From Soonwooa sp032062245 (lineage in GTDB: Bacteria; Bacteroidota; Bacteroidia; Flavobacteriales; Weeksellaceae): DNA of 64,000 bases. The translations under genes were made by a program, and so were the position numbers. The stretch lies in assembly GCF_032062245.1 (NCBI RefSeq), contig NZ_DAMBQF010000002.1, positions 1-64,000 of the forward strand, given 5' to 3'. Below are positions 44,500 through 52,792 of this stretch, piece after piece. Below the pieces are notes generated by a model. It worked only from the letters and a program-made list of their open reading frames with translations. It ran no database searches and was not told where the DNA came from. How positions within the stretch are numbered: position 1 is the stretch's first letter; the number at the start of each line of letters is the position of its first letter.

Positions 44500-44988
44500 T
44501 TATTCTACTTTTTTCCAATTTTGATTTTTTCGAAGATCTGCTATAAATTTATAAACTTCGGCAAGTTCTTTCGTCCCATCTTTGCCATAATCTTCGATGT
44601 TTTTTGATGAGCCATCTTTATAATTAAGTCGAAGAAAACTTGTGGGCAAATCCGTGATATTGTAATTTCCGTACTTATCATTAAGGCTTTTTGCATTAAG
44701 ACGATCAAGCATTGTCACTAATTTTGCGTAATCTTCAGCCTTAATAGTTGTTTTAAAAGTGCCTTCTCTTGGTTTTGAAAAATCATCTTTAGAATGTCCT
44801 TCTCCAAAATTAAAACGTTCTGCTTCAAAAATGGCTGTTCTGTCAGGATTAATTGTCAATTTAAAAACAGAACAAAAACCAAAGCAAGGTGTCGTTTCGT
44901 ATTCTATTTTAGAATAATTTGATGTGCTTTTTTGGGTCTGACAAGACATTAAAACCACGAATGCGAAAAGGCTTAGTAGATATTTCAT
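44500..44988 (-). CDS. DUF6438 family lipoprotein
   Basis: 162 residues from the ATG at 44988 (MKYLLSLFAFVVLMSCQ), where LMSC is a lipobox; an earlier ATG at 45027 would precede the signal by a polar stretch. Contains TTPCFGFCSVFKLTI, the Cys-x-x-x-Cys hallmark of DUF6438, then a beta-rich tail. Function unknown. It follows the beta-barrel gene by 43 bases and closes the hpt-adk-obgE run. Confidence 0.82.
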   Translation of the reverse strand: MKYLLSLFAFVVLMSCQTQKSTSNYSKIEYETTPCFGFCSVFKLTINPDRTAIFEAERFNFGEGHSKDDFSKPREGTFKTTIKAEDYAKLVTMLDRLNAKSLNDKYGNYNITDLPTSFLRLNYKDGSSKNIEDYGKDGTKELAEVYKFIADLRKNQNWKKVE

Positions 44989-45031
44989 AACTTTTATTTT
45001 GAAAAGGAGTTTCAATTTTCGTTCCAAAAAA

Positions 45032-45640
45032 TTATTTAAATCGATAACCTAAACCAACTTGGAAAAAGCTAGCCTTCGTTGATCCGCCTTCTTTATTCAT
45101 ACTGAAAAAGTTGAAGTTATAGCGCGCGTCCAAAAATAAATTATTGGGGAATTGATATGCTGTTCCTAAAAAAGGAAAAACGTTTAGTGTACTAATGTTG
45201 TCAATTTTTCCGTCGTAAAAAGATTCTCCTTGGAAAGAATATTTAACATTCGGATTAAGATTAATGCCGAAGTTAAGTCCAGCCGAAACCGAAAAAGGCA
45301 TAGTTATATAATACTTTGCTGAAATCGGAATTTGTAATTGTGGTAAATGTACATTGGCTGTTTGAGTGCCCATAGTTACAATTTCGTTTCCAACCAAGCT
45401 TGTGATCTCGTAACTAAATTTGCCGCCAAGTTCTGTGTATAAAAGTTCGCCTTGTACAGAAAATTTGTCGTTAATGTTGTGCTCTACAATACCACCAACA
45501 TAGAAATAAGATTTGCTATCGATGTTTTCGTCAAGAAGTTTTATGGTTGATAAGTTGTAACCAGCTTGTACGCCAAAAGTAGTTTGTGCATGAGAGGTCG
45601 CTAAAAATCCTAATGCACGAATTGATAGTAGTTTTTTCAT
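45032..45640 (-). CDS. outer-membrane beta-barrel protein (PorT-like family)
   Basis: 202 residues with a signal peptide (MKKLLSIRALGFLATSHAQ) and alternating strands (TTFGVQAGYNLSTIKL, YFYVGGIVEHNINDKFSVQG, FFQVGLGYRFK), ending in an aromatic-containing strand typical of outer-membrane barrels. Family PorT-like/outer-membrane beta-barrel; function unknown. 20 bases after obgE. Confidence 0.82.
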   Translation of the reverse strand: MKKLLSIRALGFLATSHAQTTFGVQAGYNLSTIKLLDENIDSKSYFYVGGIVEHNINDKFSVQGELLYTELGGKFSYEITSLVGNEIVTMGTQTANVHLPQLQIPISAKYYITMPFSVSAGLNFGINLNPNVKYSFQGESFYDGKIDNISTLNVFPFLGTAYQFPNNLFLDARYNFNFFSMNKEGGSTKASFFQVGLGYRFK

Positions 45641-45660
45641 AATTAATTGCGATGTGATTG

Positions 45661-46644
45661 TTATCCGTGTAGTTTTTTCCAGATAGCGTCTTTCAGCTCC
45701 ATCAATCCTTCTCCAGTAACACCTGAGAAGAAAAGTGGTTTTTTCCCTTCTGGGAACTCTGCTGAGATTTCAGCTTTTAATTCGTTATCTAGCAAATCCC
45801 CTTTAGAAACAGAAATAATATAATCTTTATGTAAAAGTTCTGGATTATATTCGTTTAATTCATTTTCTAAAATTTCAAATTCCTTATAATGGTTTTCAGA
45901 ATCTGCAGGAATTAAAAAGAGTAGGATAGAGTTACGCTCGATATGACGTAGAAAACGGTGACCAAGACCTTTTCCTTCCGCCGCACCTTCGATAATACCG
46001 GGGATATCTGCCATTACAAAAGATTTGTAATTTCTGTAATCGACAATTCCTAAGTTAGGTGTAAGCGTTGTAAAAGCGTAGTTTGCGATTTTTGGTTTAG
46101 CCGCAGAAACTGAAGCTAAAAGCGTCGACTTGCCAGCATTTGGAAAACCAACAAGACCAACATCCGCAAGGATTTTTAGTTCGAAAACAACAAAACCTTC
46201 TTCGCCTGGAAGTCCAGGTTGTGCGTATCTAGGCGTTTGGTTGGTAGACGATTTGAAATGTTCGTTACCAAGTCCACCTTTACCACCTTTCATGATGATG
46301 ATTTCTTGGCCATCTTCTAGGATTTCGCCAAGTATTTCACCTTCTTCATTTTTTGCAATCGTACCGATTGGGACGTTGATGTAGATATCTTCGCCAGCTG
46401 CACCAGTTAACTGATTTTTAGCACCGTTTTCGCCACGACCAGCTTTCACGTGACGTGTGTAACGAAGCGGAAGAAGCGTCCATTCGTGACCGTTACCTCT
46501 CATGATGATATCGCCACCACGACCACCATCGCCACCGTCAGGACCACCTTTCGGAATGTATTTTTCGCGACGAAGATGCGCTGATCCAGCACCGCCATGA
46601 CCTGATGTACAATGAATTTTAACGTAATCTACAAAATTGGACAT
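45661..46644 (-). CDS. obgE: GTPase ObgE/CgtA
   Basis: 327 residues. N-terminal glycine-rich Obg domain (GGPDGGDGGRGGDIIMRG), then G domain: GFPNAGKST (G1), FTTLTPNLG (G2), DIPGIIEG (G3) and VSKGDLL in place of NKxD (G4). Binds the large ribosomal subunit in late assembly. Adk lies upstream with a 96-base gap containing a palindromic repeat. Confidence 0.96.
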   Translation of the reverse strand: MSNFVDYVKIHCTSGHGGAGSAHLRREKYIPKGGPDGGDGGRGGDIIMRGNGHEWTLLPLRYTRHVKAGRGENGAKNQLTGAAGEDIYINVPIGTIAKNEEGEILGEILEDGQEIIIMKGGKGGLGNEHFKSSTNQTPRYAQPGLPGEEGFVVFELKILADVGLVGFPNAGKSTLLASVSAAKPKIANYAFTTLTPNLGIVDYRNYKSFVMADIPGIIEGAAEGKGLGHRFLRHIERNSILLFLIPADSENHYKEFEILENELNEYNPELLHKDYIISVSKGDLLDNELKAEISAEFPEGKKPLFFSGVTGEGLMELKDAIWKKLHG

Positions 46645-46671
46645 TTGTTTTCTTTTTTAATTATATATGAT

Positions 46672-46735
46672 AAATTATGAGTTATGAATTTAGAAATAAG
46701 TACAAACCTAACTCATAATTTATAACTCATAACTT
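46672..46735. repeat. inverted AT-rich repeat between obgE and adk
   Basis: ATTATGAGTTATGAATT on the left can pair with AACTCATAAT and TAACTCATAA on the right. Same word family as the window-start repeat. Confidence 0.7.
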
Positions 46736-46740
46736 AAAAA

Positions 46741-47322
46741 TTACTTTGTAATTTTTTCAACTTCAGCAAAAAGTTTTTCTGCGATTTCTGATATTTCTCC
46801 AATACCATTAACCTCTACATATTTGCCTTGTTGTTTGTATAGTTCTGCAACTTCTGCCGTTTTCGCATAATATTCTTGGATGCGGTTACGGATAATTTCT
46901 TCGTTGCTGTCGTCAGTTCTTCCACTTGTTTCGCCTCTTTTCAAAAGACGTTGCACAAGCGTTTCGTCTTCTACAACTAGAGCAAGACAAATCGTAATAT
47001 CAGCATTTAGTTCATTTTTTACAATTTGTTCTAAAGCTTCCGTTTGTTTTGCTGTTCTTGGGAAACCATCAAAAATGTACCCAGCAGCGTCAGACGGTTT
47101 TCTTAGTTCGTCCACCAACATATCAATGGTCACTTGGTCTGGTACTAACTCGCCTTTGTCGATGTAAGACTTTGCAAGTTTTCCTAGTTCTGTTTCATTT
47201 TTGATATTGAATCTGAAAAGGTCGCCAGTCGAAACTTGTTTAAGATTAAATTTTTCAATCAAATGTTGCGCTTGCGTTCCTTTTCCGCTTCCCGGAGGGC
47301 CGAATAATACTAAGTTAATCAT
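46741..47322 (-). CDS. adk: adenylate kinase
   Basis: 193 residues, short-lid form. P-loop GPPGSGKGTQ, STGDLFRFNI, the FDGFPRTAKQTEAL motif (NMP binding) and RLLKRGETSGRTDD in the lid region. Converts ATP and AMP to 2 ADP. Downstream of hpt by 47 bases. Confidence 0.97.
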   Translation of the reverse strand: MINLVLFGPPGSGKGTQAQHLIEKFNLKQVSTGDLFRFNIKNETELGKLAKSYIDKGELVPDQVTIDMLVDELRKPSDAAGYIFDGFPRTAKQTEALEQIVKNELNADITICLALVVEDETLVQRLLKRGETSGRTDDSNEEIIRNRIQEYYAKTAEVAELYKQQGKYVEVNGIGEISEIAEKLFAEVEKITK

Positions 47323-47369
47323 TTTTTATTTAGATTTATTTGGAATACGATGCGAGACCGTATAGAAAT

Positions 47370-47924
47370 TTAGTGGTTGATACTTCCGTCTTCTAATTGA
47401 TAAAGGTCTTTTAGGTTTCTTCCCAACTCATCATAATCCAATCCGTAGCCTAAAACAAATTTGTTAGGGATTTCTTTCCCAACATAATCGATCTTGAATT
47501 CCTTTTTGTAAACATCCGGTTTTAGTAACAAAGATGCTACTTTAATCGATTTTGGACGTTGTGTTTCTTTAAAATAAGTGAAAAGATTTTCGATTGTATT
47601 ACCAGTATCCACAATGTCTTCCATCAAGATGATGTGACGGTCTTTGATGTCTTTTGTTAGCTCCATCTCTTTGAAGACAATCCCCGAAGATTCTGTCCCA
47701 ACATAAGAACTCATTTTGATAAAACCAAGTTCGCACTCGCCAGGATAAGCTTTGATAAAATCAGAGAAAAACTGAATAACACCGCTTAAAACCCCGATGA
47801 AAACTGGACGTTCGTCTTTGTATTCTTCATAGACTTCTTTCGCCATTCTATCGACGATTGTTAAGATTTCTTCGTGCTTTAGATAAGGGACAAAAGATTT
47901 GTCGTGAACTTTTATACTTTCCAT
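47370..47924 (-). CDS. hpt: hypoxanthine phosphoribosyltransferase
   Basis: 184 residues. PRPP loop ILMEDIVDTGNTI and flexible segment MSSYVGTESSGIVFK, with FIGVLSGVIQFFSD at the N-terminal core and VGYG-like FVLGYGLDYDE near the end. Salvages hypoxanthine or guanine with PRPP. First gene of hpt-adk-obgE; promoter box at 47942-47949. Confidence 0.95.
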   Translation of the reverse strand: MESIKVHDKSFVPYLKHEEILTIVDRMAKEVYEEYKDERPVFIGVLSGVIQFFSDFIKAYPGECELGFIKMSSYVGTESSGIVFKEMELTKDIKDRHIILMEDIVDTGNTIENLFTYFKETQRPKSIKVASLLLKPDVYKKEFKIDYVGKEIPNKFVLGYGLDYDELGRNLKDLYQLEDGSINH

Positions 47925-47941
47925 AATTTTTTAAGAAAGCA

Positions 47942-47949
47942 CAAAATTA
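47942..47949 (-). promoter_or_regulatory. -7 promoter element for hpt, TAATTTTG
   Basis: TAnnTTTG match on the minus strand, 17 bases before the hpt ATG. Confidence 0.6.
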
Positions 47950-48032
47950 AGCATTTTAATTTATTATTAATAATTAGAAATATGACTTATGTAAGAATAT
48001 TAAAATTTTTGAGTCTGTTTGAAAACTTTATT

Positions 48033-48040
48033 TATTTTTG
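48033..48040 (+). promoter_or_regulatory. -7 promoter element, TATTTTTG
   Basis: TAnnTTTG match with a possible -33 TTTG at 48008-48011 (21-base gap), 19 bases before the ATG at 48060. Confidence 0.6.
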
Positions 48041-48059
48041 CAGCCCTTTAACTATTAAT

Positions 48060-48953
48060 ATGAATAAAAAATTACTTATTTCTACACTTTCGATATTGTT
48101 GTTTAGCAATACTATTTCTGCACAAGAAACCAAAATCTCTTTTGAAACTTCGGAAGGCTTTAACCTTGGAAACTTCCATGGACAAAAAGCTTGGAGCAAT
48201 TGGGGTTACGTTGATGAGACTCATTCGCAAGTTGTTAATACGATTGCAACGGACGGCGCAAACTCGGTTGCTGTTATCGCAGATGAAACCCAAGAAGAGA
48301 ATTGGGGCGGCATTTTCCATGACGCACCGGCTTATAATAGAATGTCAATTTCGGCAGATATTTATCTGGATAATCTCAATTCTGCTGATTGCGATATGTT
48401 GTCGCTATACAGTATGGATGTTGATGAATACGAGCGTCTGGGAGGATTTTATTATAGTTATGATGCGACTTTAGAAGTTGGCAATGACACGACAATTGTT
48501 ACCAAAACTTGGCAAGCTAAAAAATGGTATAACCTAAAAGTAAATATCGATTTTACTACGAAAAAGATTGAATATTATATTGACAATGTTAAGGTTACAA
48601 CTTCGACTTTTAATTCTCAAATTAACTCGATTAAAGAGTTTGATTTTGAGTTCGATAACTATAAATCGGGTTTCAAAGTGGATAATGTAAAAATCCAAAA
48701 TCTTGACAATCTGGCAACTTCCGAAATTGATAAAAATATGATTCAAGTTTATCCAAATCCAAGTTCTGACTTTATCAATATTAAAGGAATAAAAGATGTA
48801 GAACAAATTTCAATTTTCGATGGAAGCGGAAATTTATTTTATCAATCAAATTCTGCAATGCCGATCGATGTTAAAGCTTGGAAATCTGGTTTGTATTTAA
48901 TTAAGATTAAAACTAAAACTAGCGAAGCTACAACTAAATTTATCAAACAATAA
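48060..48953 (+). CDS. secreted protein with type IX secretion (T9SS type A) sorting domain
   Basis: 297 residues from the ATG at 48060 (signal peptide MNKKLLISTLSILLFSNTISAQ). An upstream frame to 47904 overlaps the hpt start and is rejected. The middle (residues about 22-220) is beta-rich, concanavalin-like, with conserved Trp/Asp residues (WSNWGYVDETHSQVVN, YNRMSISADIYLDNLNS). The C-terminal VYPNPSSDFINI...WKSGLYLIKIKT is the T9SS type A sorting domain, which is cleaved and sorted to the cell surface. Substrate of the middle domain unknown. Confidence 0.88.
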   Translation: MNKKLLISTLSILLFSNTISAQETKISFETSEGFNLGNFHGQKAWSNWGYVDETHSQVVNTIATDGANSVAVIADETQEENWGGIFHDAPAYNRMSISADIYLDNLNSADCDMLSLYSMDVDEYERLGGFYYSYDATLEVGNDTTIVTKTWQAKKWYNLKVNIDFTTKKIEYYIDNVKVTTSTFNSQINSIKEFDFEFDNYKSGFKVDNVKIQNLDNLATSEIDKNMIQVYPNPSSDFINIKGIKDVEQISIFDGSGNLFYQSNSAMPIDVKAWKSGLYLIKIKTKTSEATTKFIKQ

Positions 48954-49043
48954 ATTGTATTAGGAAATTTTAAATTTCAGAAATATTATCTTTTAAACTG
49001 GAAATTTTTAGAAAAATATTTTTTTTCGGTTAAAAATTATTTC

Positions 49044-49051
49044 TAAACTTG
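49044..49051 (+). promoter_or_regulatory. weak -7 element for the his operon, TAAACTTG
   Basis: One mismatch to TAnnTTTG, 20 bases before the leader peptide ATG. No clear -33 element. Confidence 0.35.
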
Positions 49052-49070
49052 TTTCATCAAAATAACAGAA

Positions 49071-49127
49071 ATGTATAACAATCAATTACATCATTATTAT
49101 CATCATACTTGCACTCAGGCAAGCTGA
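49071..49127 (+). CDS. his operon leader peptide
   Basis: 18-residue peptide MYNNQLHHYYHHTCTQAS with four His and two Tyr codons clustered, ending in TGA. Its end overlaps a hairpin (CTTGC/GCAAG around ACTCAG, extended by TTATCA/TGATAA), and a terminator follows. This is the arrangement of a ribosome-mediated attenuator sensing charged tRNA-His. It lies 116 bases ahead of the hisG remnant. Too short for routine gene calling. Confidence 0.88.
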   Translation: MYNNQLHHYYHHTCTQAS

Positions 49128-49221
49128 TAATGATATGTAGTTGACAAAAAATATCAAAATCCCGTTTGAGTAAATCGAACGGGATTTTTTATTTTTAATC
49201 GGCAGAATCCGCGATTTACTC
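49097..49221 (+). promoter_or_regulatory. his attenuator RNA structure
   Basis: Hairpin 1 (49097-49130) overlaps the His codons and the stop. The terminator is 49156-49190. Its loop contains GAGTAAATCG (49168-49177), perfectly complementary to CGATTTACTC at 49212-49221, allowing an alternative pairing that would break the terminator stem or form a pseudoknot. ACTCAGGC occurs both in hairpin 1 (49113-49120) and downstream (49218-49225). Confidence 0.7.
49156..49190 (+). terminator. his leader terminator
   Basis: AAAATCCCGTT (49156-49166) pairs with AACGGGATTTT (49178-49188), followed by a T run. It lies between the leader peptide and the hisG remnant, so it is the attenuator terminator. Confidence 0.9.
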
Positions 49222-49242
49222 AGGCTTTAATTCAAAAATAAA

Positions 49243-49664
49243 ATGAGTAAACTAAAAATTGCCATTCAAAAAAGCGGACGACTTTACGAAGATTCCATCA
49301 AGCTTTTGCGCGACTGCAGCATTTTTTACAATGACGGTAAACACCAACTGAAGGTTTTCGTAGACAATTTTCCATTGGAGATTTTCTATTTGCGCAACTC
49401 CGATATTCCGCAATATCTCGAAGATGGCGTCGTAGATGTCGCGATAGTTGGCGAAAATCTTTTGATCCAAACGTCTAAGAAAATTGACGTTGTCGAACAT
49501 CTAGGATTTTCGAAATGTCGTGTATCAATGGCGGTTCCCAAAGGTATTGATACAGATGATTTGTCTTATTTTAATTCAAAAAAAATTGCAACCTCTTATA
49601 CGAATACGCTTCTTCGCTTTCTGGACGAGAATAACATTAAAGCTGATATTCACGTCATTTCTGG
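49243..49664 (+). pseudogene. hisG: truncated ATP phosphoribosyltransferase
   Basis: About 140 residues of HisG (MSKLKIAIQKSGRLYEDSI, then VVDVAIVGENLL and FSKCRVSMAVPKG), roughly the first half of the enzyme. The reading frame then passes without a break into the middle of HisD at ISGSQAIAAM, so the C-terminal half of HisG and the N-terminal part of HisD are missing. The PRPP-binding part of HisG normally lies in the lost half, so it should be inactive. First gene after the his attenuator. Confidence 0.88.
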
Positions 49665-50409
49665 TTCGCAAGCGATTGCTGCGATGACTTTTGGGACAGA
49701 AACAATTCCTCAAGTTTATAAAATTTTTGGTCCCGGAAATCAGTGTGCAACTGCTGCGAAAGAAATGGCGACCGAATTTGGTGTTGCGATTGATATGCCT
49801 GCAGGTCCGAGCGAAGTTTTGGTAATCGCTGATAAACAAACGATTCCTGAGTTTTTGTGCGGCAGATTTGTTATCGCAAGCAGAACACGGCGCCGATAGT
49901 CAAGTTGTTTTTATTTCTGACAACGAACGGGTTTTTGAAGAAACTTTAAACGAGTTAAAATCGCAGATGCAGAATTTAACTCGCAAAGATTTGGCAGAAA
50001 AAGCCGTTGAAAATAGTCAATTTATTTTGGTCGAAAATTTATCCGAAGCTTTTGAAATCTCCAATCTTTATGCGCCAAAGCATTTGATTTTAGCTGTAGA
50101 AAATCCAGAGAATTGGAGTTCTAAAATTGTTAATACAGGTTCGGTTTTTTTTTAGGAAATTATTCTTGCGAAAGTGCTGGCGATTATGCTTCTGGAATGA
50201 ATCATACTTTGCCAACCAATTCATTTGCTAGAAGTTATTCTGGCGTTTCTTTAGATTCTTTTTTAAAGAAAATTACTTTTCAAAATATTACAAAACAAGG
50301 TATTCAGAACCTTGGAAAAACCATCCAAATCATGGCAGAAGCAGAAGGACTTTTTGCGCATAAAAATGCTGTGACACATCGATTAAATCAAATCAATCAA
50401 AACAAATAA
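49665..50409 (+). pseudogene. hisD: truncated, frameshifted histidinol dehydrogenase
   Basis: Begins in mid-HisD (QAIAAMTFGTETIPQVYKIF) after the hisG remnant, so the N-terminal third is gone. Two further lesions break the frame: a T5 run at 49852-49856 (one extra base relative to the frame of LLSQAEHGADSQVVFIS) and a T9 run near 50145-50153 (stop before GNYSCESAGDYASG). The last part, MNHTLPTNSFARSYSGVSL, continues to 50409. The three pieces together are clearly HisD. Not functional as read. Confidence 0.9.
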
Positions 50410-50419
50410 ATCTTAAAAA

Positions 50420-51436
50420 GTGGAAAATCCGATACAAAAATTTGTTCGACCAAATATTCTTGCGCTTCAACCTTATATTAGTTTTAGAGATACTTTGTCA
50501 GACGGCGATTACACGCTTTTGGATGCTAACGAAAATCCGTTTGGGACTTTTAATCGTTATCCAGATTCGACTCAGAAAAAATTAAAGCAAAAACTTTCCG
50601 AGATTAAAAATGTACCAAGTTCACAAATTGCTCTAGGAAATGGAAGTGATGAGATGATTGACCTTATTATTAAAATTTTTTGTGATCCAAAAAAGGATGC
50701 AATTGTTGTGATGAATCCATCTTTTGCGATGTATAGTTTCTATGCAACAATTAATGAAAACAAGATTGTCACACTTGATTTAGATACTAATTTTCAATTG
50801 CAAAAAGAAGAATATTTAAATAAAGCTAAAGAGTCAAGTGCGAAAGTTTTGTTCTTGTGTTCGCCCAACAATCAAACAGGAAATTCAATTGACGATTTAG
50901 AATTTTATATTAAAAACTTTGATGGAATTGTCGTTGTTGATGAAGCTTACATTGAGTTTTCAAATCAAACATCGATTTTAGAAAAGTTAAATGAATTTGA
51001 AAACCTAATTGTTTTACAATCCCTTTCAAAAGCTCGTGCTTTAGCAGGTTTACGAATTGGGATGGCGTTGTCTTCGGAGTTTATTATTTCTTTAATTAAC
51101 AAAACAAAAGCGCCTTATAATATCAGTGAAGTCATCATGAATATGGCACTTCAAGAACTGGAAAAAGTCGATGAATCCAAAAGTCGTTTACAAGAAGTTT
51201 TGGTTCAGAAAAGTATTTTGAAGCAAGCTTTTGAAAATTCTTCAAGTATTAAAAAAGTTTACGATTCAGATGCTAATTTTTTCTTGGTTGAAGTCGAAAA
51301 CTGAGAAGCTTTTTACGACAATTTAATTCAAGCGAAAATATTGTGTAGCAAACGTTTTCCCACAATTCCGAATGCTTTAAGGATAAATGTTGGAACTGCC
51401 GAAGAAAATCAAAAATTGATACAAATTTTAAAGTAA
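50420..51436 (+). pseudogene. hisC: histidinol-phosphate aminotransferase with premature stop
   Basis: GTG start. 294 residues are open to a TGA at 51302-51304, after which the same frame continues for 43 more codons (EAFYDNLIQAKILC, then ALRINVGTAEENQKLIQIL) to a TAA at 51434. The PLP lysine region QSLSKARALAGLRIG is intact, but the C-terminal strand with RINVGT, which holds a substrate-binding Arg, is cut off. Starts 10 bases after hisD. Activity of the truncated form is unlikely. Confidence 0.85.
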
Positions 51437-51440
51437 GAAT

Positions 51441-51550
51441 TTTGATTTACGATTGATGATTTAGCGATTTACGAATTGTAAATTCAATTTAAAATCAAGA
51501 TCGCAATTGAATTATTCGTAAATTAATGAATCTAAAATCGTAAATATTTG
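51441..51550. repeat. AT-rich palindromic element, left of the S23-type gene
   Basis: Words GATTTACGATT and ATTTACGAA are answered by TTCGTAAAT and AATCGTAAAT, so the region can fold into one long imperfect hairpin. A similar palindrome flanks the other side of the four-helix-bundle gene. Confidence 0.7.
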
Positions 51551-51554
51551 ACAC

Positions 51555-51910
51555 ATGCAAGAATTAATTAAAAAACGAACAAAACAAGTTGGGGTTGATG
51601 TGATTCTTTTGATTGATGAATTTCCACACTCTATTGCTATAAGGGCAATTGCTATTAACTTGTTAAATGTGCGACTTCTGTAGGAGCGAATTATCGTGCA
51701 GCTTGTCGAGCAAAATCAACAGCTGATTTTATTAATAAACTAAAAATTGTTGAAGAGGAAACTGACGAAACTATTTTTTGGTTGGAGATTTTAGAGGAAT
51801 CTAACTTATTTCAGTCAAGTAAGATTAAAGGTTTGAAACTTAAGCTTAATGAAATTTTGTCAATTGTTGTTAGTTCAATAAAAACCTTAAGAAATAAAAA
51901 AAATAAATGA
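51555..51910 (+). pseudogene. frameshifted four-helix-bundle (S23/IVS-type) protein
   Basis: Begins MQELIKKRTKQVGVDVILLI and runs into a stop after 42 residues; losing one A in the run at 51665-51667 explains this. The other frame then reads KCATSVGANYRAACRAKSTA and on to LNEILSIVVSSIKTLRNKKNK, ending TGA at 51908. Together about 118 residues of the small four-helix-bundle family best known from 23S rRNA intervening sequences, but no rRNA is near. It occupies the place where hisB, hisH and hisA would be expected. Confidence 0.82.
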
Positions 51911-52020
51911 TTTACGATTTTTAATTTACGATTAAAGATTTAGCGATTTGAGATTAAATTGTAAATCAAAAATCCAACATCGTAAATCTGAATTTCCAAA
52001 TCGTAGATCTAAAAACAAAT
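51911..52020. repeat. AT-rich palindromic element, right of the S23-type gene
   Basis: TTTACGATT, AGATTTAGCGATTTGAGATT and the answering AAATC/CGTAAATC/AATCGTAGATC words form an imperfect inverted repeat like that at 51441-51550. Confidence 0.7.
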
Positions 52021-52039
52021 AATTGTAAATACAAAAAAT

Positions 52040-52792
52040 GTGTTAAAGAAAAGAATCATTCCGTGTCTTGATATCAAAGATGGGAGAACGGTGAAAGGTG
52101 TCAATTTTGTTGGCTTGCGCGATGCTGGCGATCCTGTAGAATTGGCGATAAAGTATGTTGATGAAGGCGCTGATGAATTGATGTTTTTGGATATTTCGAC
52201 AACTTTAGAAAAGCGAAAAACTCTTGCCGAAATGGTAAAAAAAATTCCAGCTGCGATTAATATTCCGTTTACTGTCGGTGGCGGGATTAATTCTGTGGAA
52301 GATTCTTCGACGGTTATTAATGCAGGTGCTGATAAAGTTTCGGTAAATTCTTCGGCGGTAAAAAATCCGCAATTGATTACTGATTTATCGGCGCAGTTTG
52401 GTTCGCAATGTATCGTTGTTGCGGTAGATACACGCAATGTCAACGTAACACAAAAAGTCTTTGTGAGTGGTGGGAAAGAGGAAACCGATTGGGGAACTTT
52501 GGATTGGGTAAAGGAAGTAGAAAAAAGTGGTGCTAGCGAAATTCTGTTAACCTCGAGGATGGTGACGGGACAAAAGCGGGTTTCCGAATTGATATTACAA
52601 ATCGGGTTTCCGAAAGTCTTAACATTCCTGTTATTGCTTCTGGTGGCGCAGGGAAAATGGAAGATTTCGCGGAAGTTTTTAACAAGACAAAAACAAGTGG
52701 CGGATTGGCTGCAAGTGTTTTTTTACATTGGTGAAATTCCGATCCCTAAACTTAAAAATTCTTTGAAACACCAAAATATAGCAATACGATGA
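52040..52792 (+). pseudogene. hisF: imidazole glycerol phosphate synthase cyclase subunit, frameshifted
   Basis: GTG start, MLKKRIIPCLDIKDGRTVKG, and the first 170 residues are normal HisF including SVNSSAVKNP. One base is lost at about 52556 (TCG-A-GGATGGT where TCG-ATG-GAT-GGT is expected), so the real continuation (DGDGTKAGFRIDI, then SESLNIPVIASGGAGKMEDF) is in another frame. Near 52717-52731 a compensating change returns to the first frame for GEIPIPKLKNSL. About 57 residues, including the catalytic Asp of the DGDG motif, are scrambled. Confidence 0.85.

Noticed and set aside
47904..48059. N-terminal extension of the T9SS protein
   Set aside because: It would put 52 residues ahead of a clear signal peptide and overlap the hpt start region and the promoter box.
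49852..50153. Programmed frameshifting in hisD
   Set aside because: Two separate T-run lesions plus a missing N-terminus and other broken his genes point to decay, not regulation. A sequencing homopolymer error cannot be fully excluded for each run alone.
51302..51304. TGA in hisC as a recoded (Sec or Trp) codon
   Set aside because: All other genes in the window use TGA as stop and the surrounding his genes carry independent lesions, so a nonsense mutation is simpler.
51555..51910. 23S rRNA intervening sequence
   Set aside because: The S23-type gene family suggested it, but no rRNA sequence flanks it; it is inside the his operon.
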